17,023 nt of DNA, taken from contig CADCDV010000048.1 in assembly GCA_902800255.1 (NCBI GenBank), positions 1-17,023 on the forward strand, written 5' to 3'. Positions 14,957-17,023 of this stretch are shown piece by piece. Each line of letters starts with the position of its first letter. Position 1 is the stretch's first letter. The position numbers and the translations under genes were made by a program. A model generated the notes under the pieces. It did no database searches, was not told where the DNA came from, and saw only the letters and a list, made by a program, of their open reading frames with translations. The stretch is from an uncultured Erysipelotrichaceae bacterium. Its GTDB lineage: Bacteria; Bacillota_I; Bacilli_A; RFN20; CAG-826.

Positions 14957-14978
14957 GCGGGCGTCTTTGACCGCCCGT
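14957..14978 (+). other. GC-rich hairpin before the ribosome site
   Basis: The arms GCGGGCG and CGCCCGT, 7 bp with one G-U pair and an 8-nt loop, lie just before AAAGGAG (14985-14991). There is no T run, so it is not a terminator. It may stabilise the mRNA 5' end or influence translation of the surface protein. Confidence 0.5.
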
Positions 14979-15000
14979 CTATCCAAAGGAGCTGCGCTTA

Positions 15001-16197
15001 GTGAAAAAGAAGACGTACTTAATGGTAGGTTTGTTCCTAGCTGCGACACTCGCAGTCGGGTCTTTTTCTGCTGTTACGCTCGCTTGGATAGTACGCACCT
15101 CCGCGATTGATGGCATCAGAGTTGATGCTTCTTCCCTTGGCCTAAACCTCAACGATCAGAAACTCTATAAATACGTCTTCCCAAGATACAAAGATTCGAG
15201 TGGCAACGAGACCAATGTCGTCGACTACCTTTCCAAAGGCGAAGTCAAAGCCGTCTCTAATGACACGAACATGAATCCGCTCGACCCAACATACCTCAAC
15301 ATTCAGCACTTATTGAGCCAGGAAGGTATCGGCATCCTTAACACTAATCTCGTTTTGGAGTTTGATTTCACAATTATCTACACTACTTCAATCGATTTGT
15401 ACGTTTATGCCGAAAGGGATTACGTTAACCAGTTCGTCAAGAGTTCTGACACCGCTCAGAGAGTCTCTGACTTCATCCATTTCGACTGCTTCAGCGAATC
15501 AGACATTTCTGGATATCTTGATGACCCACTCGAAAGCGAAGTCTTTACTGGTGATAACAGCACCACTTCATACAGCTTAATCAGCAACCCTTCCGGAATT
15601 GCAAGCGTCACTATCGACGGAGAACCGACAAACGATTACACCCGTGATGGAAAGATCATCACTTTCAACAGCGCCCCGGCCAACCATGCCGAAATCGTCG
15701 TCAATTACTCAACCATTTGGCACGCTGTCAAATATGCTTCCGAGCATAAGGCAAGCGCTTCCGATACAAAAACAGACACTTTCACTGCCGACGGAACTAA
15801 CAAAGTTTTCACCACTTCTTTGTACCCACAATCTATCACCTCAGTAACGGTTGGTGGTGCGGCCGCTGAATTCACTTATTCTGACCAGGATATCACCCTC
15901 AATTCGATTCCTGCTGCCGATTCCGAGGTCGCAATCACTTATTCATACTCAAAGACCCATGACACCTTCCCATACAAGGAAAACAGGATGGTTATGGAGG
16001 ATAGAAACCTCGTGCCGAATAGGCCAACTGAAGAAACCACAACCACCTTCAAGTTCTACCTCAACATCGAATACGATTACGATCTCGTTTCTTCTGACAC
16101 CATTTTCAACTTCTTTGCTCCATTAAATCTTGGAAATACGTACAATCTCGACAAAGACTTCCGCCTTATCTTTGGCGTCAAGCAGGGGGCCAAATAA
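15001..16197 (+). CDS. Exported surface protein, SipW/TasA-like N-terminus, two adhesin-type repeats
   Basis: This 398-residue protein starts at GTG 15001 with AAAGGAG 9 nt upstream. The N-terminus has KKK then a hydrophobic segment (about 5-31) ending TLAWIV, resembling SipW-dependent (TasA/camelysin-type) signal peptides. No lipobox or LPxTG is seen. The mature part resembles a beta-rich fibre or matrix protein (DLYVYAERDYVNQFV, FYLNIEYDYDLVSSDT). It is interrupted by two related units at residues about 181-238 and 258-317, of the pattern FTxDxT...SVTxxG...ITxNSxPA...xVxYS. Such repeats are seen in phage tail and surface proteins. It is the first gene after the c-di-GMP riboswitch, and its stop overlaps the next start. 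A role in adhesion or matrix is inferred. Ser/Thr/Asp-rich composition fits an extracellular protein. Confidence 0.85.
   Translation: MKKKTYLMVGLFLAATLAVGSFSAVTLAWIVRTSAIDGIRVDASSLGLNLNDQKLYKYVFPRYKDSSGNETNVVDYLSKGEVKAVSNDTNMNPLDPTYLNIQHLLSQEGIGILNTNLVLEFDFTIIYTTSIDLYVYAERDYVNQFVKSSDTAQRVSDFIHFDCFSESDISGYLDDPLESEVFTGDNSTTSYSLISNPSGIASVTIDGEPTNDYTRDGKIITFNSAPANHAEIVVNYSTIWHAVKYASEHKASASDTKTDTFTADGTNKVFTTSLYPQSITSVTVGGAAAEFTYSDQDITLNSIPAADSEVAITYSYSKTHDTFPYKENRMVMEDRNLVPNRPTEETTTTFKFYLNIEYDYDLVSSDTIFNFFAPLNLGNTYNLDKDFRLIFGVKQGAK
15541..15714 (+). repeat. Protein repeat unit 1 (residues ~181-238)
   Basis: This unit runs from VFTGDNSTTSYSL to EIVVNYS and is matched unit for unit by the second copy: FT-D-T start, SVTI-G turn, ITFNSAPA and a closing beta strand. 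DNA identity is modest, so the duplication is old or each unit was acquired separately. Confidence 0.7.
15778..15951 (+). repeat. Protein repeat unit 2 (residues ~260-317)
   Basis: This unit runs from TFTADGTNKVFTT through SVTVGGAAAEF and ITLNSIPAADSEV to ITYS. It has the same length (174 nt) and layout as unit 1. The two are separated by about 20 residues of host-domain sequence (IWHAVKYASEHKAS). Confidence 0.7.
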
Positions 16198-17023
16198 TGG
16201 GTAGGGCACGTGTTCAAAGAATATGGACGATCGGTGCCATGACCATGGCTTCTTTAGTCGCGGTCACCATCGGTTTTAGCGCATACGTTACCGCTGCCGT
16301 TTTCAACAAAACGAAAAATCTTGAACCGACCGGCGGTGAAGTTGCTCTCCGTTCCTACTTCCAAAAAGGCTCAGGAACAGATTTGGATCCATTCGTCATC
16401 TCGAGACCAATCCACTTCTACAACCTTTCTCGTCTTCAGAATCTCGGCGTTTTCTCCACTAAAACCCATTTCGTTTTGGGCTATGACCCGAATCATCCTG
16501 ATGACATTTTTGGACAGGGCCAAGATACAAACCTGACATTCTATAAAGACAACTCATCAAGCGAGCTCGTTCAAGACCATACCCTTGACATGGAATCCAT
16601 CTACTCATTGACTGATTCAATTGCTTCAATTGGTGATGAGTGCGCTCCATTCTACGGAGATTTCGATGGCCAAGGACTAGCAATCAAAAACTTGAGAATT
16701 TCTTCAAAACCAGAGGACGTTGGTGTTTTCGGCTACACTGCTCCTGGCTCTATCGTCCACGATGTCTATCTCATCAACCCTACTGTCACCGATGACGGAT
16801 ATGAAACGAACGCTGAAATTGCTCCAATGTTTGCGAACCCAAGCTTATACGGAGGAACAGTCACTTGGAATAGCGGTCAGAGCGCACACACTAGCGGAAG
16901 CGAACCTCTTACACTCACCTCTTCTTTTGATAACGTTGAAGTTCCTTTCGATAATAGCAACCCTAGGGTAAACATCACCGCTACCCTTCCAAATCTTCCG
17001 CAAAGCATGTCTAGCATCACTTG
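16197..17023 (+). CDS. GLUG-type surface adhesin, partial (continues past right edge)
   Basis: An open frame of 275 codons runs to the window end without a stop. ATG at 16197 overlaps the previous stop (TAATG), with AGGGGG 8-9 nt upstream, so it is translationally coupled. The N-terminus MGRARVQRIW plus a hydrophobic segment (about 10-34) looks like a signal or anchor. The segment SGTDLDPFVISRPIHFYNLS (about 59-78) begins the characteristic lead-in of GLUG-motif proteins. It is followed by FYGDFDGQGLAIKNLRI, DVGVFGYTAPGSIVHDVYL and INPTV (about 152-200), the repeated GLUG layout of bacterial beta-helix adhesins. A cell-surface binding role is likely, under the same c-di-GMP control as the gene before it. 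The C-terminal anchoring region is outside the window. Confidence 0.8.
   Translation, partial: MGRARVQRIWTIGAMTMASLVAVTIGFSAYVTAAVFNKTKNLEPTGGEVALRSYFQKGSGTDLDPFVISRPIHFYNLSRLQNLGVFSTKTHFVLGYDPNHPDDIFGQGQDTNLTFYKDNSSSELVQDHTLDMESIYSLTDSIASIGDECAPFYGDFDGQGLAIKNLRISSKPEDVGVFGYTAPGSIVHDVYLINPTVTDDGYETNAEIAPMFANPSLYGGTVTWNSGQSAHTSGSEPLTLTSSFDNVEVPFDNSNPRVNITATLPNLPQSMSSIT

Noticed and set aside
14957..14978. GC-rich hairpin before the surface-protein gene as a second terminator
   Set aside because: It is followed by CTATCCAAAGGAG with no T tract.
15541..15951. Repeats as an insertion sequence or CRISPR-like array
   Set aside because: They are in-frame protein domain repeats with diverged DNA and no spacers or terminal inverted repeats.
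1..17023. tRNA, rRNA, transposase, integrase or CRISPR elements
   Set aside because: I saw none on either strand by reading; the intergenic regions are short and accounted for by regulatory elements.

Overview
The window looks like chromosome of an uncultured, low-to-mid GC Firmicutes/Tenericutes bacterium close to the Mollicutes (for example an RF39-, Izemoplasma- or Acholeplasma-like lineage). The evidence is the Firmicutes gene order rplK-rplA-rplJ-rplL-ybxB/rsmC-rpoB-rpoC, a mycoplasma-type shortened proline loop in L11, an Asn at the RpoB position equivalent to E. coli 526 (the Mollicutes state), strong AGGAGG ribosome-binding sites, and TAA/TAG but no TGA among the visible stops. Exact taxonomy cannot be fixed by eye.

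Bases 1-10590 (minus strand) are one transcription/translation operon. A consensus promoter (10560-10588) is followed by a probable L1-binding leader, rplK, rplA, an L10 leader, rplJ, rplL, an attenuator hairpin, a small-subunit rRNA methyltransferase gene (rsmC/ybxB type), rpoB and rpoC, which runs off the left edge. Three of these essential genes are broken in frame in this sequence: rplA by +1 nt, rpoB by an apparent loss of about 140 nt, and rpoC by an apparent loss of about 50 nt. Assembly or sequencing error is the first suspicion.

Bases 10590-12467 (plus) hold a promoter and a single M6-family (immune-inhibitor-A-like) secreted metalloprotease lipoprotein, whose -10 box lies so close to the ATG that the mRNA is probably leaderless. 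Its terminator lies inside the 3' end of the convergent gene. Bases 12468-14686 (minus) hold a two-gene unit: a membrane-anchored XRE-type regulator with a zinc ribbon, then an MFS_1-like transporter.

Bases 14690-17023 (plus) are the most interesting part. A class I cyclic-di-GMP riboswitch (GEMM-I) is followed by an intrinsic terminator and two translationally coupled genes for surface proteins. The first has a SipW/TasA-like N-terminus and two repeats of a type seen in phage tail and adhesin proteins. The second is a GLUG-type adhesin that continues past the right edge. This predicts c-di-GMP-controlled expression of a cell-surface or matrix structure in a lineage whose best-known relatives, the mycoplasmas, are not known for c-di-GMP signalling.
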